Source: an uncultured Opitutales bacterium (GTDB taxonomy: Bacteria > Verrucomicrobiota > Verrucomicrobiia > Opitutales > Seribacteraceae). From it: 64,000 nt of DNA. This document shows positions 56,004 to 64,000 of the stretch, in pieces. The notes beneath the pieces were generated by a model. The model saw only the letters and a list, made by a program, of their open reading frames with translations. It had not been told where the DNA came from and made no database searches. The position numbers were made by a program, and so were the translations under genes. The first letter of the stretch is position 1. Each line of letters opens with the position of its first letter. The stretch spans positions 1 to 64,000 of the forward strand of contig CAJQKB010000017.1 in the NCBI GenBank assembly GCA_905478775.1, given 5' to 3'.

Positions 56004-56174
56004 ATGAGTGGAGGGTGTGCAGTGAAGTATTATTTGTTGATATCTCAAACTGATAATAGTCAAAATGAAGGAGGAAGTGCCTTGGGATCATTCGATTTGT
56101 TGATCAATAAATTAAACCGATTAATAAAGCGTTGGTTGTTTCTCCATCCAACTCCATTGGCATGTGAAATTTGA
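56004..56174 (+). CDS. Candidate 56-residue ORF in the gap before tRNA-Tyr
   Basis: The stretch 55877-56213 has no recognised gene. Within it an ATG at 56004, preceded by AAGGGGGG, opens a 56-codon frame (starts MSGGCAVKYYLLISQTDNSQ, with a basic helix-like LINKLNRLIKRWLF later). It has no match I know, and I give it as a low-confidence candidate. The rest of the gap shows nothing else. Confidence 0.25.
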   Translation: MSGGCAVKYYLLISQTDNSQNEGGSALGSFDLLINKLNRLIKRWLFLHPTPLACEI

Positions 56175-56213
56175 TTAAGCAGTACTTTGTCTCTCAATCT
56201 TTTTTTAACAAAA

Positions 56214-56300
56214 TGGTGGTAGGGGTCGGATTCGAACCGACGAACGCGCGAAGCGGGCGGATTTACAGTCCGCATCCTTTAGCCACTTGGATACCCTACC
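56214..56300 (-). tRNA. tRNA-Tyr (anticodon GTA)
   Basis: On the minus strand the sequence begins GGTAGGG and ends CCCTACC-A-CCA, a perfect seven-pair acceptor stem with A discriminator and encoded CCA. The anticodon loop CTGTAAA gives anticodon GTA. A long variable arm (CCCGCTTCGCGCG region) and the T loop GGTTCGAATCC are present, as in class II tRNA-Tyr. Confidence 0.97.
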
Positions 56301-56413
56301 TTTTAGGAAAGAGGTCATAATAAAGAGTCAAAAATTAGAAGCAAGCCGATTATCTCAAAATTAATTTAATTTCGAGGCTTGCCTGTCATTCCCAATTACA
56401 GAATATAAATCAC

Positions 56414-57007
56414 ATGTTTCCATTCCTCAATAAAGTGGTGGTAGGAATCACTGGGGGAATTGCTTGTGGCAAGTCGACAGTTTGTAAGAAATTTGCAGAT
56501 CTTGGCTGGCAAGTGGTTTCAACAGATTCCCTGGTTCACCAATTATTAGAAGATGATCAAGAAGTTATTGGTCAAATTGTAAACCGTTGGGGTGCACCAA
56601 TGAAGGATGTACATGGAAACATTGACAAAGTACAACTTGCTCATGTAATATTTAATTCTTCCACGGAGCGCACTTGGTTGGAAGGGTTGTTACACCCTCT
56701 TGTGCGGGAAAGATGGATGTCTCTCGTTCAGCTTTCTTCTTATCGCAAATTTGTCGTGGAAGTCCCGCTTCTTTTTGAAAATGATCTTGATGCCCTTTTT
56801 ACAAAAACGATTTCGGTCCATACTTCTTCGTGCAAGCAGATTACTCGGTTGCAAGAGAGGGGTTTGGACCACGATGAAATTACCGCCCGAATCAATGCCC
56901 AAATGCCGGTTGAAGAAAAATCGGATCGTGCCCATTTTGTTATCTTAGGAGGCGGTGATCTCAATTTTTTAGAATTACAAATCAAAAACTTTTTAACTCA
57001 TTTATAA
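56414..57007 (+). CDS. coaE: Dephospho-CoA kinase
   Basis: CoaE carries out the last step of CoA synthesis. The 197-residue protein has Walker A GITGGIACGKSTV near the N-terminus, STDSLVHQLL, and the LLFENDLD segment with later RITRLQERGL-type lid residues (TRLQERGLDHDEITARI). Length is normal. It ends 23 bases before rho. A TATAAA box lies four bases before the ATG. Confidence 0.96.
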   Translation: MFPFLNKVVVGITGGIACGKSTVCKKFADLGWQVVSTDSLVHQLLEDDQEVIGQIVNRWGAPMKDVHGNIDKVQLAHVIFNSSTERTWLEGLLHPLVRERWMSLVQLSSYRKFVVEVPLLFENDLDALFTKTISVHTSSCKQITRLQERGLDHDEITARINAQMPVEEKSDRAHFVILGGGDLNFLELQIKNFLTHL

Positions 57008-57030
57008 ATTCCATTCTTAAATAATTTGCT

Positions 57031-58926
57031 ATGCCCACGAAAAAAACTACCAAGACCAGTCCCAAAAAAGTAAAAGAAATCGAAAAGGAGATTCTTCCCG
57101 TAGAAAATGCAACGCCGGAAGAGGTGAAGAAGGATACTCCGGTCGAGAAGCCGAAACCAAAGAGGGCAACTCCTAAAAAGACCAAGCCGGTGGTTACAGA
57201 ACCGGTTAATGATGCACAGCTTTTCTTTAGTACTGACGGGAGTGAACCAGAGAAACCTGCATCGAATCCTTATGAGAAAGAAGAGAATGCTCCTCAGCCT
57301 CCAGTCGAAAAACCAAAAGCAAATAGCACTCCCGAAACTAAGCCAGTTTCTGCACCCAGTAAGCCACACCATCAGCAACCCAGGCACAATCACCCCAATC
57401 AACAGGGGCAAGGACATCAACAGGGACATCAACAGGGACAGGGAAATAAGAATTTCAAAAAACAAAATTGGCAGGATAAAAAAAGGCAAAAGAACAACAA
57501 GCCCCGCCCCAAATTTAAAAAGCCTCGCAAGTTACCGTTTGAGGATACTGAATCTAAATCTCTCGAACTAGGAAACTTACTTGAGTTTGAAGGATTAAAG
57601 ACAGAGGAGGGAATTTCTACTTTAGCAGAACTTTTTGCCGGGTCGGATGAAGCGGCGATCAATTTTAATGAACTCTATGTTTTGCCCCTTCAAGAACTGA
57701 AGGAAAAAATTTCCTCTTTAGCGGTGGAAATTGAATTACCACCCGCTCCAATCCGCGAAGAAATTTTTGATCTTTTGTTTAATGCCTGTTTAGAAAAAAA
57801 GCAACCCGTCGAAATCTCTGCTATTCTTGAGGTCACTGAGGACGGGCATGGTTTTCTACTTCAGGAAAAAGATAACTATCGACTCAGAGCACAAAGCCCC
57901 CTCGTTCCTGCGGTATTGATTAAACGATTTGGACTGAAAACAGGACATCTTGTTCAAGGGTTTATTCATCCTAAGATGGAACTTTCCACCTGCCCGATTG
58001 TAATTCAGATCGACAAGGTGATGAACGTTGACCCCGAGGAGGCATCCCGGATAATGCCCTTTACGGAATTAGTTCCCTATTATCCATTGGATCGTATTTA
58101 TCTTGAGACAAATGCGGATGTGGAGTGGGATAATGTATCCATGCGTGTGGTCGATCTTGTTTCTCCGATTGGTTTTGGCCAACGAGGTTTAATTGTCGCT
58201 CCACCCAGAACCGGGAAAACTGTACTGCAACAGGCAATTGCGCGTGCACTTCGTGTCAATAATCCCAATGCTCATTTAATTGTCCTACTGGTGGACGAGC
58301 GCCCGGAAGAGGTGACCGATTTTCGTCGTCAGGTTCCCGATTCTGAAGTGATTGCCTCCACGTTTGATGAAAGTGCGGAAAGTCATGTTCATGCAGCAGA
58401 AATTGTAATTGAAAAAGCTCGTCGTATGGTCGAGTGCAATCAAGATGTCGTTATTTTACTCGACTCGATTACCAGGCTTGCCCGAGCCTACAATGCCACA
58501 ATGCCCAACAGTGGGAAAATACTGAGTGGCGGAGTGGAGGCAACCGCTTTGCAACGGCCCAAACGATTCTTTGGTTCCGCCCGAAATATTGAAGGAGGGG
58601 GGAGTTTAACCATTCTTGGAACCGCGTTGGTTGAAACTGGAAGTAAAATGGATGAAGTGATTTTTGAAGAGTTTAAGGGCACTGGCAATATGGAACTTCA
58701 CTTAGATCGTGAACTTTCCAATAAAAGGATTTTCCCTGCCTTGGATTTTGAGAAAAGTGGAACTCGTAAAGAGGAACTTTTATATCACCCTGATGAGTTA
58801 AATAAAATTTATTCTCTTAGGCGTTCCCTTAAAGGTGTTCCTCCGGTTGAGGCGATGGAGATGTTCATTCAACGAGTCCGTAAAACCAAAAATAATCCTG
58901 AATTTTTAGTGGGCTTGGGCAGATGA
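57031..58926 (+). CDS. rho: Transcription termination factor Rho with long disordered extension
   Basis: Rho is the hexameric RNA helicase that ends transcription. The 631-residue protein has an extra N-terminal region of about 215 residues, with Lys/Pro/Glu-rich and Gln/Gly/His-rich parts (residues 1-170) and short repeats near 124-140. The rest is a normal Rho: cold-shock-like RNA-binding domain, Walker A in VAPPRTGKT (about 389-397), [30 protein letters not shown] and [15 protein letters not shown]. Length is about 200 more than E. coli Rho. Confidence 0.97.
   Translation: MPTKKTTKTSPKKVKEIEKEILPVENATPEEVKKDTPVEKPKPKRATPKKTKPVVTEPVNDAQLFFSTDGSEPEKPASNPYEKEENAPQPPVEKPKANSTPETKPVSAPSKPHHQQPRHNHPNQQGQGHQQGHQQGQGNKNFKKQNWQDKKRQKNNKPRPKFKKPRKLPFEDTESKSLELGNLLEFEGLKTEEGISTLAELFAGSDEAAINFNELYVLPLQELKEKISSLAVEIELPPAPIREEIFDLLFNACLEKKQPVEISAILEVTEDGHGFLLQEKDNYRLRAQSPLVPAVLIKRFGLKTGHLVQGFIHPKMELSTCPIVIQIDKVMNVDPEEASRIMPFTELVPYYPLDRIYLETNADVEWDNVSMRVVDLVSPIGFGQRGLIVAPPRTGKTVLQQAIARALRVNNPNAHLIVLLVDERPEEVTDFRRQVPDSEVIASTFDESAESHVHAAEIVIEKARRMVECNQDVVILLDSITRLARAYNATMPNSGKILSGGVEATALQRPKRFFGSARNIEGGGSLTILGTALVETGSKMDEVIFEEFKGTGNMELHLDRELSNKRIFPALDFEKSGTRKEELLYHPDELNKIYSLRRSLKGVPPVEAMEMFIQRVRKTKNNPEFLVGLGR
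57413..57436 (+). repeat. Short tandem repeat in rho
   Basis: Two perfect copies of the 12-base unit GACATCAACAGG lie in a row, with partial copies on both sides. They encode the Gln/Gly/His repeats of the Rho extension, so changes in copy number would keep the frame. Confidence 0.75.
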
Positions 58927-58999
58927 GCTTGTAAATAATAAGAAAATTTTACTATATTTTTACTTTCTTTTATTTTACTTTTCTTTTCAGCAATATCAC

Positions 59000-60718
59000 A
59001 TGAACCCAACGGACGAATTTATCCTAGACGCATTTAAGCAACAGGGGATGCTTTCCGATGAGGTTTTGGCAGAAATTACCGCAGAGGTGGAGGCAGAGGG
59101 TGACAGCTTAATTGGCGGGAAAGAACTCGCAATTATGAACGGCGTCCTGGCAAAAACGGGTATGCCCGAGTCAGAAGTGGTCAGTTTTTTAGCCACCGAG
59201 CTGAACATGGATGCAGTGGATGTTTCCCAAGTCAATCCAACAGAAGATATTATTGCTCTGCTTACTCCAGAGTGGGCAAGGCAGTACGAAGCATTTCCGA
59301 TTGGGGCAACAGGTGCTGAGATTGAAATTGTTTTTGGAAACCCTCTCGATCAGGATGGCTTTGATAACCTGACCCATCTTTTAGGAAAATCAATTAATCC
59401 CAAAGTTGCATATCGGGGCTCGGTATTAGCTGCGATTGATGAGGCTTATGGTGCGGCCGAAGATCGTAAGATGAAGGATTTCTTTGGTGGGGTGGGGGAT
59501 GATGATATTGAAATTGGCGATGGAGTGAACTCGGAAGATGTAAGCGAGGAAGATGCTCCCATTATTAAATATGTTCATTCGATCATTAAAGATGCTCTGG
59601 AAATGAGGGCATCCGATATTCATATGGAGCCCTTAGAAAAGAAGTTTCGTATCCGCTTTCGAGTGGATGGGAAATTACGTGAGCAACAAGATCCACCGAA
59701 GAGGTTACAACCCTCCATCATATCTAGAACTAAACTGATGGCCAATGTGAGTTTAGCTGAAAAACGGGTGCCGCTCGATGGAAGAATCAATGTGAAGGTA
59801 GGCGAAAAAGTGATTGATCTTCGAGTCTCCACTTTACCCACGGTGCATGGTGAAAGCATTGTGATGCGTATTTTGGATAAGGAAAGTTTAAGCTTGGGTC
59901 TTCCCCAACTTGGATTCTTCTCTGATGATCAAACTACTTTTGAAAAGGTCATTACATTACCGGACGGAATTTTTCTAGTGACGGGACCAACGGGTTCTGG
60001 AAAGTCAACCACTCTCTATTCTGCATTAAATGTAATTAACAAACCGGATCGTAAAATTATTACAGTGGAAGACCCGGTCGAGTATGAGGTGGCCGGTATT
60101 AACCAGGTACAAGTTCGAACGGAGGTAGGGATGACTTTTTCGGCAGCATTACGCTCTATGCTCCGACAGGCACCCAATATTGTCATGGTCGGAGAGATTC
60201 GTGACCTGGAAACTGCAGAGATTGCGATTAATGCTTCTCTTACAGGACATATGGTATTCAGTACGCTTCACACCAATGATGCACCGAGTTCCGTTTCTCG
60301 TTTAATTGATATGGGAGTAAAGCCATTTCTCGTGTCCGCCTCCTTGCGGGCGGCTCTTGCCCAACGATTAGTTCGTTCGATTTGTCAAAACTGTAAAGAA
60401 CCTTACACCCCGAAAGGTAGTGAACTCAATATTTTGGGAGTATCAGAAGACCAGGCCTCCAGTGCGACTTTTATGCATGGAGCAGGCTGTGCCAAATGTG
60501 GAGACAGTGGATTCCGTGGCCGAAAAGGTGTGTTTGAAATTTTTGTGGTCAATCAGGAAATTGAAGAAATGATTTACCATAATGTAAGCATCGTTGAATT
60601 ACGTAAGAAGGCTCGTGAAATGGGGATGCGGTCAATGCGTGAGGATGGATTTAGAAAAGTGTTAGCGGGAGTCACCACATTGGACGAGGTCCTCATGGTA
60701 ACCACAGCAGAGGAATAA
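59000..60718 (+). CDS. pilB: GspE/PilB-family assembly ATPase 1
   Basis: The 572-residue protein has an N-terminal MshEN-like domain (about 1-140) and a secretion ATPase domain with Walker [10 protein letters not shown] (about 329-337), [11 protein letters not shown], and Walker B region [14 protein letters not shown] (residues 389-402) where the usual QDPD is QAPN. Four zinc-binding Cys are present (CQNC and CAKC). It is the first of three linked genes for a pilus or secretion assembly; the symbol is chosen from family and position. Confidence 0.85.
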   Translation: MNPTDEFILDAFKQQGMLSDEVLAEITAEVEAEGDSLIGGKELAIMNGVLAKTGMPESEVVSFLATELNMDAVDVSQVNPTEDIIALLTPEWARQYEAFPIGATGAEIEIVFGNPLDQDGFDNLTHLLGKSINPKVAYRGSVLAAIDEAYGAAEDRKMKDFFGGVGDDDIEIGDGVNSEDVSEEDAPIIKYVHSIIKDALEMRASDIHMEPLEKKFRIRFRVDGKLREQQDPPKRLQPSIISRTKLMANVSLAEKRVPLDGRINVKVGEKVIDLRVSTLPTVHGESIVMRILDKESLSLGLPQLGFFSDDQTTFEKVITLPDGIFLVTGPTGSGKSTTLYSALNVINKPDRKIITVEDPVEYEVAGINQVQVRTEVGMTFSAALRSMLRQAPNIVMVGEIRDLETAEIAINASLTGHMVFSTLHTNDAPSSVSRLIDMGVKPFLVSASLRAALAQRLVRSICQNCKEPYTPKGSELNILGVSEDQASSATFMHGAGCAKCGDSGFRGRKGVFEIFVVNQEIEEMIYHNVSIVELRKKAREMGMRSMREDGFRKVLAGVTTLDEVLMVTTAEE

Positions 60719-60726
60719 TAAAAATC

Positions 60727-62421
60727 ATGCTTTTTGTAGATTACAATTCCAGTATTCGAGATATCTTTAAGCAAGTGGACGGGGTTTCCCAACACGGATT
60801 AGAGGAGTTGTTTGACGAGGAAGTAATCGCCGGGAGGCGATCTTATGCGGATTCAATTATTGCTGCGGGGCTGGCTTCTAAGGAAGACATCCTAAGCTTG
60901 GTTTCGGAGTTTTTGGGATATGAATTACAGGTCGGAGAGGTAACTGAAATTGAAAGCGAGGCGATTTCTACAATCGGAGCTGATCTGGCTCGTCAATACG
61001 CAATTGTCCCACTTTACCTTTCGGAGGGAGGCGTTCACCTTCTTGCTGCCGATCCATTTAATTCTGCGATTATTGATGACCTTACTTTTGCATTGAATCT
61101 CGAGATTCAATTAGTGGTTTGCGACCCAGATTATGTGGCTCAACTTTTGGATGTACACTACCCTCAGGAAGAAAGTTCACTCGATGATTTATTGGGAGAT
61201 GTTGGCTTGGAAAACTTTGAGGGTTTAGATGAATCGAAGGAAAATGAACTAAGTGATGCTGCAAATGAGACTCCCATTATTCGTTTTGTAAACCTGGTCA
61301 TGCAGCAGGCAATTCGGGCACAGGCTTCAGATATTCATTTCGAACCATTCGAGAATGAATTTCGAATTCGTTACCGAGTGGACGGAGCGCTTTATGAAAT
61401 GTCTCCCCCTCCTAAAAGCTTGGCCCTGCCAGTTATTTCACGGATCAAGGTAATCGCTGATTTAAATATTGCCGAGCATCGTATTCCACAGGATGGGCGT
61501 ATTAAAATGACCATTGAAGGCAGAGCAGTTGACCTTCGGGTTTCTACTTTACCGACTCAATTTGGAGAGAGTGTGGTTTTGCGTGTGCTCGATAAGTCAG
61601 CGGTCAACTTAGACCTCGATAACTTGGGACTCCCAGAAAATGTGAAGACCAATATTCGAGACGCAGTCCGTCGACCTAATGGAATCTTTATTGTGACTGG
61701 TCCAACTGGTTCAGGAAAAACCACTACTCTTTACAGTGCACTACGGGAAGTAAACACCATTGAAACTAAATTAATAACTGCAGAAGATCCAGTAGAGTAT
61801 GAAATCGAAGGAATTATGCAGGTGCCCATCAACCACCAGGTTGGACTGGATTTCTCTCGTGCGTTACGGGCTTTTTTACGACAGGATCCCGATAAGATCA
61901 TGGTGGGCGAAATACGCGATATTGAAACGGCGAGAATTGCGGTGCAGGCATCTCTTACTGGGCATGTGGTTTTGAGTACATTGCATACCAATGATGCTCC
62001 AGGTGCTGTGACTCGGTTAATTGATATGGGTTTGGAGCCTTTTCTTCTTTCTGCATCACTGGAGTTTGTTCTCGCTCAACGATTGGTTCGAAAAATCTGC
62101 TCGAGCTGTAAGCAAGCATATGAACCTAAAAAAGAAGTCTTCCACAATCTCGGATTGAATCCAGATGAGGTAGGAGAACGCCAATTTTATTTTGGTGCAG
62201 GTTGTGCAGAATGTAATCAGTCGGGTTACCGGGGACGTACCGGTTTGTTTGAAATGATTAAAGCAACCGATGCCTTTCGGGAAATGATTAATTCTGGGGC
62301 TGCGACTCTTGTGCTCCGACAAAAGGCGATTGAACAGGGTATGCGTACCTTAAGGGAGGATGGGATTCGTTCCATCTTCGATGGAGAGAGTACGGTTGAA
62401 GAAGTCTTGAAATATACTTAA
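60727..62421 (+). CDS. GspE/PilB-family assembly ATPase 2
   Basis: The 564-residue protein is a second ATPase of the same family, nine bases after the first. It has an N-terminal MshEN-like region, an acidic stretch (about 150-180), Walker [10 protein letters not shown] (about 325-333), [11 protein letters not shown], an intact [14 protein letters not shown] and zinc Cys (CSSC, CAEC). It differs enough from its neighbour to be an old duplicate. It could be the main extension ATPase, with the first in another role. Confidence 0.87.
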   Translation: MLFVDYNSSIRDIFKQVDGVSQHGLEELFDEEVIAGRRSYADSIIAAGLASKEDILSLVSEFLGYELQVGEVTEIESEAISTIGADLARQYAIVPLYLSEGGVHLLAADPFNSAIIDDLTFALNLEIQLVVCDPDYVAQLLDVHYPQEESSLDDLLGDVGLENFEGLDESKENELSDAANETPIIRFVNLVMQQAIRAQASDIHFEPFENEFRIRYRVDGALYEMSPPPKSLALPVISRIKVIADLNIAEHRIPQDGRIKMTIEGRAVDLRVSTLPTQFGESVVLRVLDKSAVNLDLDNLGLPENVKTNIRDAVRRPNGIFIVTGPTGSGKTTTLYSALREVNTIETKLITAEDPVEYEIEGIMQVPINHQVGLDFSRALRAFLRQDPDKIMVGEIRDIETARIAVQASLTGHVVLSTLHTNDAPGAVTRLIDMGLEPFLLSASLEFVLAQRLVRKICSSCKQAYEPKKEVFHNLGLNPDEVGERQFYFGAGCAECNQSGYRGRTGLFEMIKATDAFREMINSGAATLVLRQKAIEQGMRTLREDGIRSIFDGESTVEEVLKYT

Positions 62422-62442
62422 AACGATTAACATTTAACTATT

Positions 62443-63795
62443 ATGCCTGTCTATCAATTTACCGCAACCGATCAGAATGGCGACCCTCAACAGGGAACCT
62501 TTGAGGCCCCTAATGAAGAACAAGCCTACGCCCAATTAGCCCAATACGGACTTACCGTCTCTAAGGTTTTACCGATACAGGAGCCCCCGCTTACTGCCAG
62601 CCCTGCCCCCGCTTCGCCTGTGGAACCCGAAGCGGAGGAATCCGTTAAAAAATCGAAAAAGAAGGTGAAAGCGGAAAAAGCCCCCAAGCCAGCCAAATCG
62701 AAAAAGAAGAAGAAAAAAGGGGGGATTTTGGCGATTGAATTGGGTGGAGGACCCAATTCCGAGGATATTTCTATTTTTACCCGCCAAATGTCTACCTTGG
62801 TTCATGCTGGATTGCCCTTGTTGCGCAGCTTGGAGGTTATGATTAAGCAGCAGGATAAGAAGCCAAAATTTAAAGCCATGCTCGAAGATATCTCAGAAAA
62901 GGTTTCCTCGGGCGGCAACTTATCGGACGGATTAGCAGGGTACCCCAAAGTTTTTGATAATTTATATGTCAATATGGTGAAAGCAGGAGAAGCAGGTGGG
63001 GTGCTGGAATTGGTGCTCGACCGATTAGCACAATTTCAGGAAAAAAATATTCGAACTATTAAAAAAGTTAAATCTGCCATGATTTATCCCAGTGTGATCA
63101 TGTTTGTGGCCGTGGGAATTGTTACCCTGTTAATGATGGTTGTAGTTCCCCAATTTCAGACAATATTTGAGCAAATGCTTCGTGGAGCACCGCTTCCTGG
63201 GCCCACTCAAATCGTGATTGGAATAAGTGAACTTTTTTCCACTCACCCAATCCTCGTTCTTGGCGGAATGGGGGGAACTGTGGGTGGTTTGTTTCTTTTT
63301 AAGAAAACGAAACCGGGAGCAAAAGTTTTTGATTGGCTTGGACTTAATGTACCGGCGGTTAAAGATGTGGTGGGTAAATCAAACATATCTCGTATCACCC
63401 GAACCTTTGGTACACTGCTCAGTAGTGGAGTTCCAATCCTGCAAGCTATTCAGATTACACGGGATACTCTGTCAAACGGCTTATTTATTAACGCAATGAG
63501 TAAGGTGCATGACTCGGTACGGGATGGTGAGGCAATGGCGGTTCAAATGGAAAGAGAGACCGTATTTCCCAGCATGGTTACCAGCATGGTTGAAATTGGG
63601 GAGGAGACTGGAGAGCTTCCCGCGATGCTTAACCGTATTGCAGATAATTACGATGAAGATGTCGATAATGCCGTGGCGGGAATGACTTCCTTAATTGAGC
63701 CCGTTATGATCGTGTTTTTGGCAGTAGCAGTCGGATTTATCGTAATCGCTTTATTTTTACCAATCGTAGCGATCATCGAAACAATCGGTAAATAA
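62443..63795 (+). CDS. pilC: PilC/GspF-family platform protein
   Basis: The 450-residue polytopic protein has an N-terminal module (1-45), a Pro/Lys-rich linker (about 48-93) and two T2SSF domains with FTRQMSTLVHAGLPLLRSLE, MVKAGEAGGVLELVLDRLA and EIGEETGELPAMLNRIAD. It follows the two ATPases by 21 bases, so the three genes form one set. No pilin gene is next to it in the window. Confidence 0.92.
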   Translation: MPVYQFTATDQNGDPQQGTFEAPNEEQAYAQLAQYGLTVSKVLPIQEPPLTASPAPASPVEPEAEESVKKSKKKVKAEKAPKPAKSKKKKKKGGILAIELGGGPNSEDISIFTRQMSTLVHAGLPLLRSLEVMIKQQDKKPKFKAMLEDISEKVSSGGNLSDGLAGYPKVFDNLYVNMVKAGEAGGVLELVLDRLAQFQEKNIRTIKKVKSAMIYPSVIMFVAVGIVTLLMMVVVPQFQTIFEQMLRGAPLPGPTQIVIGISELFSTHPILVLGGMGGTVGGLFLFKKTKPGAKVFDWLGLNVPAVKDVVGKSNISRITRTFGTLLSSGVPILQAIQITRDTLSNGLFINAMSKVHDSVRDGEAMAVQMERETVFPSMVTSMVEIGEETGELPAMLNRIADNYDEDVDNAVAGMTSLIEPVMIVFLAVAVGFIVIALFLPIVAIIETIGK

Positions 63796-63800
63796 CCGAA

Positions 63801-64000
63801 CTATTTGATTCTTGGTAAGTTGTTTTGTTGCCAAGTCTTTGCTTTTTCCGGATCCATTCGATTCCACGCTGCGATCGCTTTATTGACCGCTTGTTCTTTA
63901 GTCTTTGGATCCACAATCGATAATGCCCATCCTGCTGCCCCCTCGGGGTCACGGGTTGAGATTCGGTTTACGAATTCATTGACCACGGGGTCCATTTCTA
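63801..64000 (-). CDS. C-terminal part of a protein cut by the window edge
   Basis: The reading frame is open to the right edge and ends at 63801, so only the last 66 or so residues are seen. They show loose helical repeats with Asp-Pro and Trp (RDPEGAAGWALSIVDPKTKE, WNRMDPEKAKTWQQN), a style common in repeat-rich secreted proteins of Verrucomicrobiota and Planctomycetota. The family cannot be named from this part. Confidence 0.65.
   Translation of the reverse strand, partial: EMDPVVNEFVNRISTRDPEGAAGWALSIVDPKTKEQAVNKAIAAWNRMDPEKAKTWQQNNLPRIK

Noticed and set aside
56060-56275. Minus-strand ORF of 71 residues through tRNA-Tyr
   Set aside because: It overlaps a clear tRNA gene.
57209-57571. 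Alternative-frame ORF inside the 5' part of rho
   Set aside because: Arises from the low-complexity coding sequence of the Rho extension.
1-64000. CRISPR array, insertion sequence, prophage
   Set aside because: No regularly spaced repeats, transposase, integrase or phage structural genes were seen when reading through the window.

Overview
The window looks like a stretch of chromosome from a Gram-negative member of the Planctomycetota-Verrucomicrobiota-Chlamydiota group, most likely a marine Verrucomicrobiota of the Opitutae/Puniceicoccales kind. That is an inference from content, not a 16S placement: a GspD secretin and several lipoproteins imply an outer membrane; Tat-exported Gfo/Idh/MocA oxidoreductases, SHD1-like and MORN-repeat proteins are common in that group; Rho carries a long disordered basic extension; DNA is AT-leaning; many starts are TTG or GTG with no clear Shine-Dalgarno sequence. 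Almost all of it is vertically inherited-looking chromosome: no transposase, integrase, prophage or CRISPR was seen.

Layout. 36-122: tRNA-Leu(CAA), minus. 365-1471: acidic membrane protein of unknown function. 1541-5739 (minus): Tat-type oxidoreductase, then an apparent operon nuoA - EIIA/diadenylate cyclase fusion - nadD - rsfS. 5857-17928 (plus): a long type II secretion operon in the order gspG, H, I, J, K, L, M, D, C-like, E, F, ending in a MORN-repeat lipoprotein. 18006-18851: metallo-beta-lactamase-fold hydrolase. 18860-26012 (minus): TIR-TPR protein, HAD phosphatase, dicarboxylate/amino acid symporter, uvrB and a DUF2807-like secreted protein, tightly spaced. 26071-29207: superoxide dismutase, tadA, infA, cysK, dtd.

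29432-39159 is the least explained part. It holds two related lipoproteins, two tandem related membrane coiled-coil proteins, a very acidic protein, a family 2 glycosyltransferase, a small lipoprotein, and a three-gene MotA/TolQ/ExbB plus two ExbD-like cassette. The two ExbD-like proteins align without gaps over their first 28 residues, but only one has the membrane Asp at position 17; the other has Ser. I propose it as a candidate undescribed proton-driven envelope system.

39156-51657 is biosynthesis: pgi, ilvD, pheA, then on the minus strand argC-argJ-argB-argD-argF-argG-trpG/pabA-nrdR and an unknown gene. A strong intrinsic terminator separates this from rplM-rpsI (51749-52594). A small lipoprotein, htpG, a membrane J-domain protein with a tiny upstream membrane peptide, and tRNA-Tyr(GTA) follow. 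The right end (56414-63795, plus) holds coaE, rho and a second pilus/secretion assembly set of two PilB/GspE-type ATPases and a PilC/GspF protein; a partial gene leaves the window at the right edge.

How the parts work together: the T2SS operon supplies pseudopilins, inner-membrane platform, secretin and ATPase, but no prepilin peptidase is present here. The arginine cluster contains every step from N-acetylglutamate phosphorylation to argininosuccinate, with ArgJ able to recycle the acetyl group. The DAC fusion could link a phosphotransfer input to c-di-AMP output.
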